DNA of 64,000 nt, taken from assembly GCF_004403065.1 (NCBI RefSeq), contig NZ_SOHA01000035.1, forward strand, positions 1-64,000. Reading direction: 5' to 3'. Below are positions 51,747-60,620 of the stretch, piece by piece; the stretch's first letter is position 1; the number at the start of each line of letters is the position of its first letter. A model generated the notes under the pieces. It was not told the origin of the DNA and made no database searches. It worked only from the letters and a program-made list of their open reading frames with translations. The translations under genes were made by a program, and so were the position numbers. The stretch comes from Cryobacterium cryoconiti. Lineage in GTDB: Bacteria; Actinomycetota; Actinomycetes; Actinomycetales; Microbacteriaceae.

Positions 51747-51752
51747 ACCCTA
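51747..51752 (-). promoter_or_regulatory. Predicted -10 of the glycosylase gene (leaderless type)
   Basis: TAGGGT on the minus strand, 7 nt before the ATG at 51739. Confidence 0.4.
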
Positions 51753-51820
51753 GCGGCACCCTTCATACGGCATTCACGCGGTGTTCAGACGAAGGCTCCC
51801 TGGCGGTCGGCGACGGCTTC

Positions 51821-51826
51821 TAGCCT
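51821..51826 (+). promoter_or_regulatory. Predicted -10 of the ABC importer operon
   Basis: TAGCCT, giving a leader of about 68 nt that ends in GGAGG before the TTG at 51901. Confidence 0.4.
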
Positions 51827-51900
51827 CGCCGTGACCAGTAACCCGACCCACAGCGCCCCGCGTTCCGCGGCCGCCCCCTCGCTGGTCCGACGGAGGAAAA

Positions 51901-53034
51901 TTGTTCACCACCCGCACGCTGACCGCCCTGGCCGCGGCCACCGCCCTTGCCCTGAGCCTGGCCGCCTGCTCCGGAGCAGCGGACGCCGGCTCCGGCACCC
52001 CGTCTGTCGACGCCGCCACAGCGACGAGCCTGTCCGCGTTCGGCGACCTGGCCGCGCTCGAGGATGCCGCCAGGGCTGAAGGAGCCCTGAACGTGATCGC
52101 CCTGCCGCGGGACTGGGCCAACTACGGCGCCGTGCTCGACGCCTTCGCGAAGAAGTACCCGGAGATCACCATCACCGAGGCCTCGCCCGACGCGTCCAGT
52201 GCCGAGGAGATCCTGGCCGCCGAGAACCTCGTCGGCCAGGACACCGCCCCCGACGTCTTCGACCTGGGCCTTGCCGTGGCACTGTCCAGCACCGACTCGT
52301 TCGCGCCGTACCAGGTGGCCACCTGGGATGAGATCCCGGATGCGCTCAAGGAGGAGAGCGGCCTGTACACGGGCGATTACGGCGGCTACATGGCCGTCGG
52401 CTACGACCCCGACGCCGTATCCGCGCCGACGCAGTTGAGCGACCTGCTCGGCGCCGAGTACAAGGGCAAGGTCGCGATCAACGGTGACCCGACTCAGGCC
52501 GGGGCCGCCTTCGCGGCCCTCGGTCTGGCCACCGTGCAGAACGGCGGCACGGTCGCCGACTTCCAGGCCGGGATCGACTTCTTCGACGAGCTCAACCAGG
52601 CCGGCAACTTCGTCAAGATCGACCCCACCCCGGCGACGATCGCGTCGGGGGAGACCCCGGTGGTCTTCGACTGGGACTACCTCAACGTGGGCTACGGCAC
52701 AAGCCTGGCCGGTGAGCGCAACTGGGAGGTCGTCGTCTTCCCCGGGACCGGTTACGCCGGTTACTACAACCAGGCCGTGAACAAGGATGCCCCGAACCCG
52801 GCCGCCGCCCGGCTCTGGCAGGAATTCCTCTACAGCGATGAGGGCCAGAACCTCTGGCTCGCCGGCGGCGCCCGCCCCGTGCGTGCCGAGGCCATGCAGG
52901 CGGCCGGCACCATCGATGCGGAGCTCTTCGCCGCCCTCCCGGCGGCCCCGGACGAAACCGTCGTTCCGAGCGAGGCGGAGAGCGCCGCGGGAGCCGCCCT
53001 TCTCGGCGAGAAGTGGGCCGCAGCTGTCCAGTAG
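51901..53034 (+). CDS. ABC importer solute-binding lipoprotein (spermidine/iron/phosphonate-like group)
   Basis: A 377-residue lipoprotein: signal peptide then lipobox SLAAC (Cys23). The mature protein has the type II periplasmic-binding fold (EGALNVIALPRDWANYG, APDVFDLG, PVVFDWDYLNVG). The group covers polyamine, Fe3+, thiamine and 2-aminoethylphosphonate carriers; the ligand cannot be fixed. TTG start with GGAGG just upstream. It heads a four-gene operon (binding protein, two permeases, ATPase). Confidence 0.85.
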   Translation: MFTTRTLTALAAATALALSLAACSGAADAGSGTPSVDAATATSLSAFGDLAALEDAARAEGALNVIALPRDWANYGAVLDAFAKKYPEITITEASPDASSAEEILAAENLVGQDTAPDVFDLGLAVALSSTDSFAPYQVATWDEIPDALKEESGLYTGDYGGYMAVGYDPDAVSAPTQLSDLLGAEYKGKVAINGDPTQAGAAFAALGLATVQNGGTVADFQAGIDFFDELNQAGNFVKIDPTPATIASGETPVVFDWDYLNVGYGTSLAGERNWEVVVFPGTGYAGYYNQAVNKDAPNPAAARLWQEFLYSDEGQNLWLAGGARPVRAEAMQAAGTIDAELFAALPAAPDETVVPSEAESAAGAALLGEKWAAAVQ

Positions 53035-53884
53035 CCGGCGCGGAACGGTAGCAGCCTTCGGGCTGCTGCCGTTCGCGGCGTATGTGCTGCTCTTCCTGCT
53101 CGTGCCCACCCTGATCGCCGTGGGCACCGGCTTCGTCGACGAGACCGGGGCGTTCACGTGGGACACGGTCGCAGCGCTGGGGAACCCGGTCGTGCTGGAC
53201 GCCTTCGCCAACTCGTTCGGGCTGTCGGCGTTCACCGCCGTCGTGGGGGCGGTCGTGGGCGCGCTCGCCTGCTACGGACTCCTCGGGGCGCCAGAGGACG
53301 GCCCGCTGCGTTCCGTGGTGGACTCGCTCAGCGGTGTGCTGGCCCAGTTCGGCGGGGTCATGCTGGCCTTCGCCTTCGTGGCGACCATCGGCATCCAGGG
53401 TCTGATCACCGTGATCCTGCGAGACTCCTTCGGCGTCGACATCTTCGCCGACGGGGTGTGGCTCTACGAGCTGCCCGGACTGGTGCTTCCCTACATCTAC
53501 TTTCAGGTTCCGCTGATGATCATCACCTTCCTCCCGGCGCTGCAGGCGCTGAACCCGCACTGGGCCGAGGCCAACGCCACCCTGGGCGGCAACCGGGCGA
53601 CCTACTGGTTCCGGATCGCTTTCCCGGTGCTCGCCCCGTCGTTCCTCGGCAGCCTGCTGCTGCTGTTCGCCAACGCGTTCTCCTCGTACGCGACCGCTGC
53701 CGCGCTCACCAGCCAGGGGTCGCAGATCGTTCCGCTGCAGATCCGCTCGGCCCTGACCAGCGAAACGCTGCTCGGCCGGGAGAACCTGGCCGGGGCCCTC
53801 GCGCTCGGCATGATCCTGGTGATGTTCGTCGTCATGTCCGGTTACTCGGTGCTGCAGGCACGGGCGGCACGGTGGCAGCGATGA
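53024..53884 (+). CDS. ABC importer permease 1, start uncertain
   Basis: About 286 residues with six predicted transmembrane helices and the EAA loop EANATLGGNRATYWFRIAFP. The frame is open and the hydrophobic N-terminus (AAFGLLPFAAYVLLFLLVP) clearly belongs to it. No ATG, GTG or TTG lies between the end of the binding-protein gene and that helix. CTG 53024 overlaps the previous gene by 11 bp and gives a natural N-terminus; GTG 53084 would cut into helix 1. The 3' end overlaps permease 2 (ATGA). Confidence 0.75.
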   Translation: MSSSRRGTVAAFGLLPFAAYVLLFLLVPTLIAVGTGFVDETGAFTWDTVAALGNPVVLDAFANSFGLSAFTAVVGAVVGALACYGLLGAPEDGPLRSVVDSLSGVLAQFGGVMLAFAFVATIGIQGLITVILRDSFGVDIFADGVWLYELPGLVLPYIYFQVPLMIITFLPALQALNPHWAEANATLGGNRATYWFRIAFPVLAPSFLGSLLLLFANAFSSYATAAALTSQGSQIVPLQIRSALTSETLLGRENLAGALALGMILVMFVVMSGYSVLQARAARWQR

Positions 53885-54705
53885 GGCCGGTGGCGCACGC
53901 CCCCAGTCGGCTGGTTCGTGGTCTCATCCTCGGCAGCATCGGCCTCGTCTTCGCGATCCCGATCATCGCCATGGTGGAATTCACCCTGCGCCGCGGCCTC
54001 GCCGGCGGTCACGACTTCTCCCGTTGGACGGCACTGTTCCAGGGTGGCTTCACCGGTCCGTACCGCTCGGTCCTCGTCGCCCTCGGCAACTCGGTCGGGC
54101 TGGCCGTGGGCACCGTCGCGATCGTGCTCCTGCTGCTGGTGCCGACCCTGCTGCTGGTGCACCTTCGGTTTCCGCGGCTGCGTCGCCTGATGGAGTTCGT
54201 CTGCATCCTGCCGATCAGCATCCCGGCCATCGTGCTCGTGGTCGGCCTGGCCCCCGTGTACTCGGTGCTCGCCCGGGTGGCCGGCAGCGGCGTGTGGACC
54301 CTCTCCTTCGCCTATGGAATCACGGTGCTCCCGTTCGCCTATCGAGCCATTCAGTCCAACCTCGACGGTGTGGACGTGCGCACGCTCAGCGAGGCCGCCC
54401 GCACCCTCGGCGCCGGGTGGGGGAGCGTGCTGCTGCGGGTGCTGATCCCGAACCTGCGCCGCGGCATCCTCGCCGGAGCGTTCATCTCGGTCGCGGTCGT
54501 GCTCGGCGAATTCACAATCGCATCCCTCCTCAACCGCATCACCCTGCAGACCGCGCTCGTGGTCGTGAGCAAGGCCGACCCCTACACGGCCGTCATCCTG
54601 TCACTGCTCGCGCTCACCTTCGCGTTCCTGCTCCTGCTCGTCATCGGGCGTCTCGGCACGGTCCGCACCGGCCGGCGCCGGCCCATCACCGGAGGTCAGC
54701 CATGA
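53881..54705 (+). CDS. ABC importer permease 2
   Basis: A 274-residue permease with six transmembrane helices. The EAA motif that docks the ATPase is EAARTLGAGWGSVLLRVLIP. PotC/AfuB-like in layout. It pairs with permease 1 as a heterodimer. Starts and ends in ATGA overlaps with its neighbours, so translation is coupled along the operon. Confidence 0.88.
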   Translation: MRPVAHAPSRLVRGLILGSIGLVFAIPIIAMVEFTLRRGLAGGHDFSRWTALFQGGFTGPYRSVLVALGNSVGLAVGTVAIVLLLLVPTLLLVHLRFPRLRRLMEFVCILPISIPAIVLVVGLAPVYSVLARVAGSGVWTLSFAYGITVLPFAYRAIQSNLDGVDVRTLSEAARTLGAGWGSVLLRVLIPNLRRGILAGAFISVAVVLGEFTIASLLNRITLQTALVVVSKADPYTAVILSLLALTFAFLLLLVIGRLGTVRTGRRRPITGGQP

Positions 54706-55814
54706 TCCAGAACCAACTCCAGAACCCGCTCCCGAACCGTCCCCGCACTCCGGAACGGCCGGCAGCGACAGCCCGCACGGGAGCCGCGGTGCGCTTCGAG
54801 GGGGTCGTCAAGGACTTCGCCGGGCACCGGGCGCTGGCGAACTTCGATCTCACCCTGCATCCGGGCGAACTCGTCGCCCTGCTCGGCCCGAGCGGCAGCG
54901 GCAAGACGACGGCCCTGCGGGTGCTGGCCGGGCTCGAATCGACGGATGCCGGCACCATCCTGATCGACGGAGTCGACGTGTCGACCCTGCCGACAAGCCG
55001 GCGTGACCTGGGCATGGTGTTCCAGTCCTACTCGCTGTTCCCGCACCTCAGCGCGGGGGACAACGTGGAGTTCGGCCTGCGAATGCAGAAGGTGCGCGGG
55101 GAGGAACGGCGCGACCGTGCCGCTGCCGCCCTGGCCCTGGTCGGGCTCGACGCCCACTACGACCGCTTCGCCCACCAGCTCTCCGGCGGGCAGCAGCAAC
55201 GGGTGGCGTTGGCGCGCGCCCTGGTCACCGAGCCGAGGGTGCTCCTGCTCGACGAGCCGCTGTCCGCCCTCGACGCCAAGGTGCGGGTGGCGCTGCGTGA
55301 GGAAATCCGGCGGATCCAGACCGAACTGGGCATCACGACGCTGTTCGTCACGCACGATCAGGACGAGGCGCTCGCGGTGGCCGACCGGGTTGCCGTCATG
55401 CGCGCCGGGTCGATCGAGCAGATCGGAGCGCCGGAAGAGTTGTACACCCGGCCGGCCTCGCCGTTCATCGCTGATTTCATCGGTCTGAGCAATCAGCTTC
55501 TCGGCACGGTTCTGCACGGCTTCGCGCAGGTGCACGGTGCGAAGCTGCCGCTCCTGGATCCCTCCCAGGCGGATGGCGCCGTCACCGTCTCCGTGCGTCC
55601 GGAAGACCTCGAGCTCGGCCCTGACGGCGCACCGGGGGTGGTCGTCTCGTCGAGCTTCCACGGCTCCCTCCGCCGCACGACGGTGCACCTGCACGACGGC
55701 ACGCCGCTCGTCGTGCAGCACGACGTGCGCCTGCGCCCGGCCGTGGGGGAGACGGTCGGGGTGACCTTCACGGGGGCACCGGTCTCGGTCGACCCGATTG
55801 CTGCGCCGGTGTAG
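54702..55814 (+). CDS. ABC importer ATP-binding protein with TOBE domain
   Basis: A 370-residue ATPase: Walker A GPSGSGKTT, Q-loop FQSYSLFPHL, signature LSGGQQQR, Walker B VLLLDEPLSALD and H-loop VTHDQDEA. A C-terminal TOBE domain (~290-365, TVSVRPEDLEL) is typical of polyamine/iron/phosphonate importers. The first ~30 residues are an Asn/Pro/Gln-rich extension outside the fold. Last gene of the operon. Confidence 0.9.
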   Translation: MIQNQLQNPLPNRPRTPERPAATARTGAAVRFEGVVKDFAGHRALANFDLTLHPGELVALLGPSGSGKTTALRVLAGLESTDAGTILIDGVDVSTLPTSRRDLGMVFQSYSLFPHLSAGDNVEFGLRMQKVRGEERRDRAAAALALVGLDAHYDRFAHQLSGGQQQRVALARALVTEPRVLLLDEPLSALDAKVRVALREEIRRIQTELGITTLFVTHDQDEALAVADRVAVMRAGSIEQIGAPEELYTRPASPFIADFIGLSNQLLGTVLHGFAQVHGAKLPLLDPSQADGAVTVSVRPEDLELGPDGAPGVVVSSSFHGSLRRTTVHLHDGTPLVVQHDVRLRPAVGETVGVTFTGAPVSVDPIAAPV

Positions 55815-55852
55815 CCGTGCGGCTCATGCCGGAGCCGGTACGTGAGATTGCC

Positions 55853-55858
55853 TAGAAT
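55853..55858 (+). promoter_or_regulatory. Predicted -10 of the AI-2E-type permease gene (leaderless)
   Basis: TAGAAT ends exactly 6 nt before the GTG at 55865; an ATG follows directly as codon 2. Confidence 0.5.
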
Positions 55859-55864
55859 GATGCC

Positions 55865-57136
55865 GTGATGGAAACCGATGGTAAACCCGCCCGCGGCGGA
55901 CTCTTCGGCGCGTTCGGACGCCGCAGGACGGCACCTTCGATTCTGATCGAGGTCCCTCCCTCACCTGCCTCCGGGGTCGACGAGACCCTGCCTGCCGGCA
56001 TCCGTCTGGCCGCCGCCTGGTCCTGGCGCCTGCTGGCCCTGGCCGGAGCGCTCGCGGTCTTCATCTTCATCGTCATCCAGCTGCGGTTGATCGTCATCCC
56101 ACTGCTCGTGGCCGTTCTGGTGTCCGCTCTGCTCGTTCCCCTGGTCGGGTTCCTCGTACGGCACCGGTGGCCCAAAGCACTCGCCGTCGCGGTTGCCCTG
56201 ATCGGCACCTTCGCAATCATCGGCGGTCTGCTCACGCTGGCCGTGACCCAGATCGCCGTCGGCACAGTGGGTCTGAACGACCGTCTCGCTGCTTCCTACG
56301 AGAGTCTGAAGGCTGTGCTCCTGGCTTCGCCGCTGCAGCTGACCGAGCCGGAGCTCAACGCCTTCCTCGGCGAGGCCTGGGAGGCCATTCAGGCGGACAG
56401 CCAGGTCTTCGTGTCCGGTGCGCTCTCCGTCGGCTCGTCCCTGGGCCATCTGGTGGCCGGGTTTCTACTGGCGCTGTTCAGCCTTCTCTTCATCCTGATC
56501 GACGGCAGGGGCATCTGGGCCTGGATCGTGCGCCTGTTTCCGCGTCGGGCGCGTGCGGCCATCGACGGCGCCGGGGTGGCCGGCTGGACAACGCTGGGCA
56601 ACTTCGCGAAGGTGCAGATCCTGGTGGCCTCCATCGACGCGATCGGCATCGGCACCGGTGCGGCCCTGCTGGGGGTGCCCCTGGCCGTTCCGATCGGTGT
56701 GCTGGTGTTCCTCGGTTCCTTCATCCCCATCGTCGGTGCGGTGGCCACCGGTGCGGTGGCCGTCGTGATCGCCCTGATCTTCAACGACTGGGTGGTGGCG
56801 CTGCTGATGCTCGGGGTGGTGCTGCTGGTGCAGCAGGTCGAGGGCCATGTTCTGCAGCCCTTGATCATGGGCACCGCGGTCAAGGTGCATCCGCTGGGTG
56901 TGGTGTTGGTCGTCGCCTCAGGAGCACTGCTCGCGGGCATCCCGGGGGCGCTGTTCGCCGTGCCGGTCGCCGCCGTGCTGAACGTCATGATCACGTATAT
57001 CAACAGCGGGGTGTGGCGTTCCAGCCTGGAACCCCCGTCGACCCTGCTGGCCACCCCGCTCTGGCAGACCGTCCCGCAACGCCCCGGTTTCCGTCGCCCC
57101 GGAGACCGCCTCGAGAAAAGTGCCACCCATGACTAA
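55865..57136 (+). CDS. AI-2E family (DUF20/YdiK-like) transporter
   Basis: A 423-residue membrane protein with about seven to eight helices. The GFLVRHRWPKALAVAV and conserved VLVFLGSFIPIVGAVATG segments identify the AI-2E exporter superfamily, which includes TqsA and Na+/H+ antiporter-like members. The substrate is undetermined. The GTG (55865) is chosen for its spacing from TAGAAT. The 3' end overlaps ilvA by 8 bp, so the two are probably co-transcribed. Confidence 0.85.
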   Translation: MMETDGKPARGGLFGAFGRRRTAPSILIEVPPSPASGVDETLPAGIRLAAAWSWRLLALAGALAVFIFIVIQLRLIVIPLLVAVLVSALLVPLVGFLVRHRWPKALAVAVALIGTFAIIGGLLTLAVTQIAVGTVGLNDRLAASYESLKAVLLASPLQLTEPELNAFLGEAWEAIQADSQVFVSGALSVGSSLGHLVAGFLLALFSLLFILIDGRGIWAWIVRLFPRRARAAIDGAGVAGWTTLGNFAKVQILVASIDAIGIGTGAALLGVPLAVPIGVLVFLGSFIPIVGAVATGAVAVVIALIFNDWVVALLMLGVVLLVQQVEGHVLQPLIMGTAVKVHPLGVVLVVASGALLAGIPGALFAVPVAAVLNVMITYINSGVWRSSLEPPSTLLATPLWQTVPQRPGFRRPGDRLEKSATHD

Positions 57137-58364
57137 CGCCTCCCTCGTCGGACCGACCGTGTCCGACTTCGAGTCGGCCCGCGATGTGGTCGGCCGGGTC
57201 GCAACCGTGACCCCGATGGAATCCTCGCGGTACCTCACGGAGCTGCTCGGCGCGCCGGTCCTGCTCAAGTGCGAGAACCTGCAGCGCACCGGCTCCTACA
57301 AGATCCGGGGCGCGTACAACCGGATGTCCAGGCTCACCGACGAGGAGAAGTCCCGCGGGGTCGTGGCCGCCTCGGCCGGAAACCACGCCCAGGGTGTCGC
57401 TTTTGCGGCCCGGGAACTCGGCATCAAGGCCACGATCTTCATGCCCGTCGGCGTCGCACTGCCCAAGCTGCAGGCGACCCGCGATTACGGAGCACACGTC
57501 ATCCTGCGCGGCAACACTGTGGCTGAGCCGTTGCTGGCCGCCGCCGCCTACGCCGAGGAGACCGGCGCCATCCTGATTCCGCCGTTCGATCACGCGGACG
57601 TCGTCTCCGGGCAGGGCACCGTGGGCCTGGAGATCCTCGACCAGGTCCCCGACCTCGCCACCGTCATCGTTCCGATCGGCGGCGGCGGCCTCATCTCCGG
57701 CGTCGCCAGCGTGCTCAAACAGCTCGCCCGCCGAGACGGTCGCCAGATTCGCGTGATCGGGGTGCAGGCCGCCAACGCGGCCGCCTACCCACCCTCGCTC
57801 GCGGCCGGTCAGGTGCTGGAGATCCCGATCCTGCCCACGATCGCCGACGGCATCGCGGTGGCGAAGCCCGGGCTGCTCAACTTCGAGATCGTACGGGACA
57901 CCGTCGACGAGGTCGTCACCGTCACCGAGGACGACACCGCCCGCGCGCTCCTCGTGCTCCTCGAGCGCGCCAAGCTCGTGGTCGAACCGGCCGGCGCGGT
58001 CGCGGTCGCGGCGATCCTGGCCGGAAAAGTGGCCGCGACCGGTCCAACGGTCGCCATCCTGAGCGGGGGAAACATCGACCCGCTGCTGATGCAGCGTGTG
58101 ATCAGCCACGGCCTGTCGGCATCCGGTCGCTACCTGACGCTGCGCATCATGCTGCCCGACCGGCCCGGCCAGTTGGCTCGCATTTCGGAGCTGCTCGCCG
58201 AGGCGCACGCCAACGTGATCGAGGTGCTGCACACCCGGCACGGTGTGGGGCTGCAGATCAGCGAAGTCGAGCTCAACGTCAGCGTCGAGACCCGTGGTCC
58301 CGACCATCGCCAGCTCGTCGTCGACGTGCTGCGTGCGGCCGGCTACGACCCGCAGTTCGACTAG
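57129..58364 (+). CDS. ilvA: Threonine ammonia-lyase with ACT domain
   Basis: A 411-residue PLP enzyme converting threonine to 2-oxobutanoate and ammonia. SYKIRGAYNRM has the PLP lysine (Lys58), SAGNHAQGVAFAA and GGGGLISGVAS bind PLP. A single C-terminal ACT-type domain (~330-411) makes it the shorter catabolic/TdcB-like class found in actinobacteria. A GTG 9 nt upstream (57120) is an alternative start. It overlaps the AI-2E-type gene and converges with greA. Confidence 0.92.
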   Translation: MTNASLVGPTVSDFESARDVVGRVATVTPMESSRYLTELLGAPVLLKCENLQRTGSYKIRGAYNRMSRLTDEEKSRGVVAASAGNHAQGVAFAARELGIKATIFMPVGVALPKLQATRDYGAHVILRGNTVAEPLLAAAAYAEETGAILIPPFDHADVVSGQGTVGLEILDQVPDLATVIVPIGGGGLISGVASVLKQLARRDGRQIRVIGVQAANAAAYPPSLAAGQVLEIPILPTIADGIAVAKPGLLNFEIVRDTVDEVVTVTEDDTARALLVLLERAKLVVEPAGAVAVAAILAGKVAATGPTVAILSGGNIDPLLMQRVISHGLSASGRYLTLRIMLPDRPGQLARISELLAEAHANVIEVLHTRHGVGLQISEVELNVSVETRGPDHRQLVVDVLRAAGYDPQFD

Positions 58365-58367
58365 CCA

Positions 58368-58390
58368 CCGCCCCTCCAGGCGAGGAGCGG
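58368..58390. terminator. Hairpin between converging ilvA and greA
   Basis: CCGCCCCTCC-AGGCG-AGGAGCGG: imperfect GC-rich stem in the 32-bp gap. It may serve both genes; there is no T-run. Confidence 0.4.
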
Positions 58391-58396
58391 GTGCGG

Positions 58397-58888
58397 CTAG
58401 TTGCCGGCCCAGGTCTCCACGAGGAAGATCTCGACGGCGATCTCCTTGCCGGTGGGCGTCACGTACGACGTCTTCGCGCCGACCGCGAGGCCGATGATCG
58501 CGGTGCCGAGCGGGCTCTGCTCGCTGTAGACGTCGAGGTCGCTGTCTCCGGCGATTTCGCGGCTGCCGATCAGGAAGCGGTTCTCCTCACCGGCGATGGT
58601 CGCGGTGATCACGGTGCCGGGCTCGACGACGCCCCGGCTTTCGGGCGCATGGCCGACCTCGGCGGTGCGCAGCAGCAGCACGAGCGTGCGGATGCGCGCC
58701 TCCATTTTGCCCTGCTCGTCCTTGGCGGCGTGGTAACCCGAGTTTTCCTTGAGGTCGCCCTCCTCCCGCGCGGATTCGATCTTCTTCGCGATTTCGACAC
58801 GCCCTACCGTGCTGAGCGTGTCCAGCTCGGCGGCGAGGCGGTCGTAGGCCTCCTGGGTCAGCCAGGTGACCGTGGTTTCGGTAGTCAT
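58397..58888 (-). CDS. greA: Transcription elongation factor GreA
   Basis: A 163-residue secondary-channel factor that stimulates RNA cleavage by backtracked RNA polymerase. The N-terminal coiled coil (TQEAYDRLAAELDTL, ENSGYHAAKDEQ) carries the acidic tip. The C-terminal FKBP-like domain includes GEENRFLIGSREIAG and SPLGTAIIGLAVG. AGGAG precedes the ATG. It opens the block resembling Rv1080c-Rv1095. Confidence 0.94.
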   Translation of the reverse strand: MTTETTVTWLTQEAYDRLAAELDTLSTVGRVEIAKKIESAREEGDLKENSGYHAAKDEQGKMEARIRTLVLLLRTAEVGHAPESRGVVEPGTVITATIAGEENRFLIGSREIAGDSDLDVYSEQSPLGTAIIGLAVGAKTSYVTPTGKEIAVEIFLVETWAGN

Positions 58889-58995
58889 GGGTGGAGTCTC
58901 CTCATGCTCGGTTCGTGCTCGTTCGATGCCCTGCAGGTGAACCCGCAGATATACAACGGACGCCCCGACGAAGACGTCAGGGCGAAGTGCTCAGT

Positions 58996-59397
58996 CTAGG
59001 TCAGCCAGCAGCGGTAAATCAATCCGGTGTTGCTCTGCTCGGTGGTGCGCACATCCGTGGTCGTCGACCGCGAGTAGATCGTGCTGGCGGGCAGGTCGAC
59101 GATCTTCCAGCCGACCACCGTGAACGTCTCGTTGAGTGCCTGCACGGCGCAGCTGGCGCTCCGTCCGACCGGGATCGACGCCTCGAAGGTGACGCTCACG
59201 GTGTTCTCGTCGATGATGCTGTGACGGATGTCCCGGGTCTCGATCAGGGGCTCGGACGCGCCGAGCCCCACCCAGACGACGAAGGCCACCAGGACGGCCG
59301 CGAGTGAGCCGGCGATGATGTGCAGAACGCGCCGGTCTCTCGTGCCGCGGTTCGGGGCACGCCCGTATCGGGTGTCGAGGTTGCTGCTCACGGTCAC
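58996..59397 (-). CDS. DUF4307 single-pass membrane protein
   Basis: A 133-residue protein: basic N-terminus, one transmembrane helix (IIAGSLAAVLVAFVVWVGL) and an outward beta-rich domain with two cysteines (SASCAVQAL and YRCWLT) that may form a disulfide. The greA-DUF4307-mca order is conserved in actinobacteria (Rv1080c-Rv1082). Function unknown. GTG start. Confidence 0.88.
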   Translation of the reverse strand: MTVSSNLDTRYGRAPNRGTRDRRVLHIIAGSLAAVLVAFVVWVGLGASEPLIETRDIRHSIIDENTVSVTFEASIPVGRSASCAVQALNETFTVVGWKIVDLPASTIYSRSTTTDVRTTEQSNTGLIYRCWLT

Positions 59398-59467
59398 TCA
59401 GACTCCACACTCACGGATCAACGATTAGTCTTAGTACCAAGGTTATCTGGCATTTCTGAGGAGTTTC

Positions 59468-60331
59468 ATGTCGCTGCGACTCTTGGCGGTGCACGCCCAT
59501 CCCGACGACGAGTCGAGCAAGGGTGCTGCCACCTACGCCCACTACCGGAGCCTCGGCGCCGAGGTCATGATCCTGAGCTGCACGGGAGGTGAGCGGGGGA
59601 GCATCCTGAACGAGGACCTGCTCGGACATTCGCTGGCCGAACGCGACCTTGCGGGGCTCCGCCGTCTGGAGATGGCGGAGGCGCAACGCGTGCTCGGGGT
59701 GGAGCACCGGTGGCTCGGCTACCAGGATTCCGGGATGAACGACGACGGCTCCGTGCCCCCGAACTCGTTCGCGGACGTGCCCGTGGAGATCTCCGCTGAA
59801 CCGATCGTGCGGCTCATCCGGGACTACCGCCCGCAGGTCCTGATCACGTACGACGAGAACGGCGGATACCCGCACCCCGACCACATCCGCTGCCACGACG
59901 TGTCGATGGAGGCCTACCGGGCTGCCGCAGACCCGACCCGGTACCCGGATGCCGGTGAGCCGTGGCAGGTCGACAAACTCTATTACGACCGGATTTTCAA
60001 CCTCGAACGCATCGACGCCATGTTCCTCGAACTGAGCGTCACGGAACCCGAGTCGCCCCTGCTGGAGCCGCTCGGAGCGGCCAGAGAGTGGATGAAGGAC
60101 TACCCGAAGCTGGCCACGACCCACGTGCCCGTCGGGGAGTTCCTGGAGGCGCGGGACGCGGCGTTGCGGGCCCATGCGAGCCAGGTTTCCCCCACCAGCA
60201 GTTTCTTCTTCTGGCCGAACGATCTCATCCGTGAGGCCTGGCCGTATGAGGACTTCCAGCTCGTCGAATCGAAAGTGGACACCGTGATACCTGAATCCGA
60301 CCTCTTCGCCGGAGTGAGGGACGACGCATGA
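59468..60331 (+). CDS. mca: Mycothiol S-conjugate amidase
   Basis: A 287-residue zinc amidase that cleaves mycothiol S-conjugates during detoxification, releasing mercapturic acids. Zn ligands are His11 and Asp14 in AHPDDE and His139 in YPHPDHI. The specific ENGGYPHPDH and the longer length separate it from MshB. GAGG lies upstream of the ATG. The stop overlaps the next gene (ATGA). It marks the organism as a mycothiol user. Confidence 0.94.
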   Translation: MSLRLLAVHAHPDDESSKGAATYAHYRSLGAEVMILSCTGGERGSILNEDLLGHSLAERDLAGLRRLEMAEAQRVLGVEHRWLGYQDSGMNDDGSVPPNSFADVPVEISAEPIVRLIRDYRPQVLITYDENGGYPHPDHIRCHDVSMEAYRAAADPTRYPDAGEPWQVDKLYYDRIFNLERIDAMFLELSVTEPESPLLEPLGAAREWMKDYPKLATTHVPVGEFLEARDAALRAHASQVSPTSSFFFWPNDLIREAWPYEDFQLVESKVDTVIPESDLFAGVRDDA

Positions 60332-60594
60332 GCCTCGTCGTTCTCGCCCCTCTCCTCAGCATCGTGGCGGCCGCCACCCCGTCGCCCGAGTTCGACCCGA
60401 ACACGGTGACGCCGGGTCCGGCGGGCTTCGTGGCGATCGCGGTCGTGGCCGTCGGCACGGTGCTCCTGGCCATCGATATGGCCCGCCGGGTGCGCCGCAA
60501 CACCTATCGCGCCGAGATCCAGGAACGACTGCAGGCCGAAATCGCGGCGCAGGCCGCTGCGGACGCCGGCGCCGAGGGCAACGGCAAGGCCTGA
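60328..60594 (+). CDS. Small membrane protein downstream of mca
   Basis: An 88-residue protein. An N-terminal hydrophobic stretch (VVLAPLLSIVAAAT) may be a signal segment; a transmembrane helix (GFVAIAVVAVGTVLLAIDM) and a charged helical tail (RAEIQERLQAEIAAQ) follow. It is translationally coupled to mca. It corresponds in place and form to Rv1083. No function is known. Confidence 0.82.
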   Translation: MSLVVLAPLLSIVAAATPSPEFDPNTVTPGPAGFVAIAVVAVGTVLLAIDMARRVRRNTYRAEIQERLQAEIAAQAAADAGAEGNGKA

Positions 60595-60620
60595 CCCGGT
60601 CCGCGGACCGGCAGGCGGTG

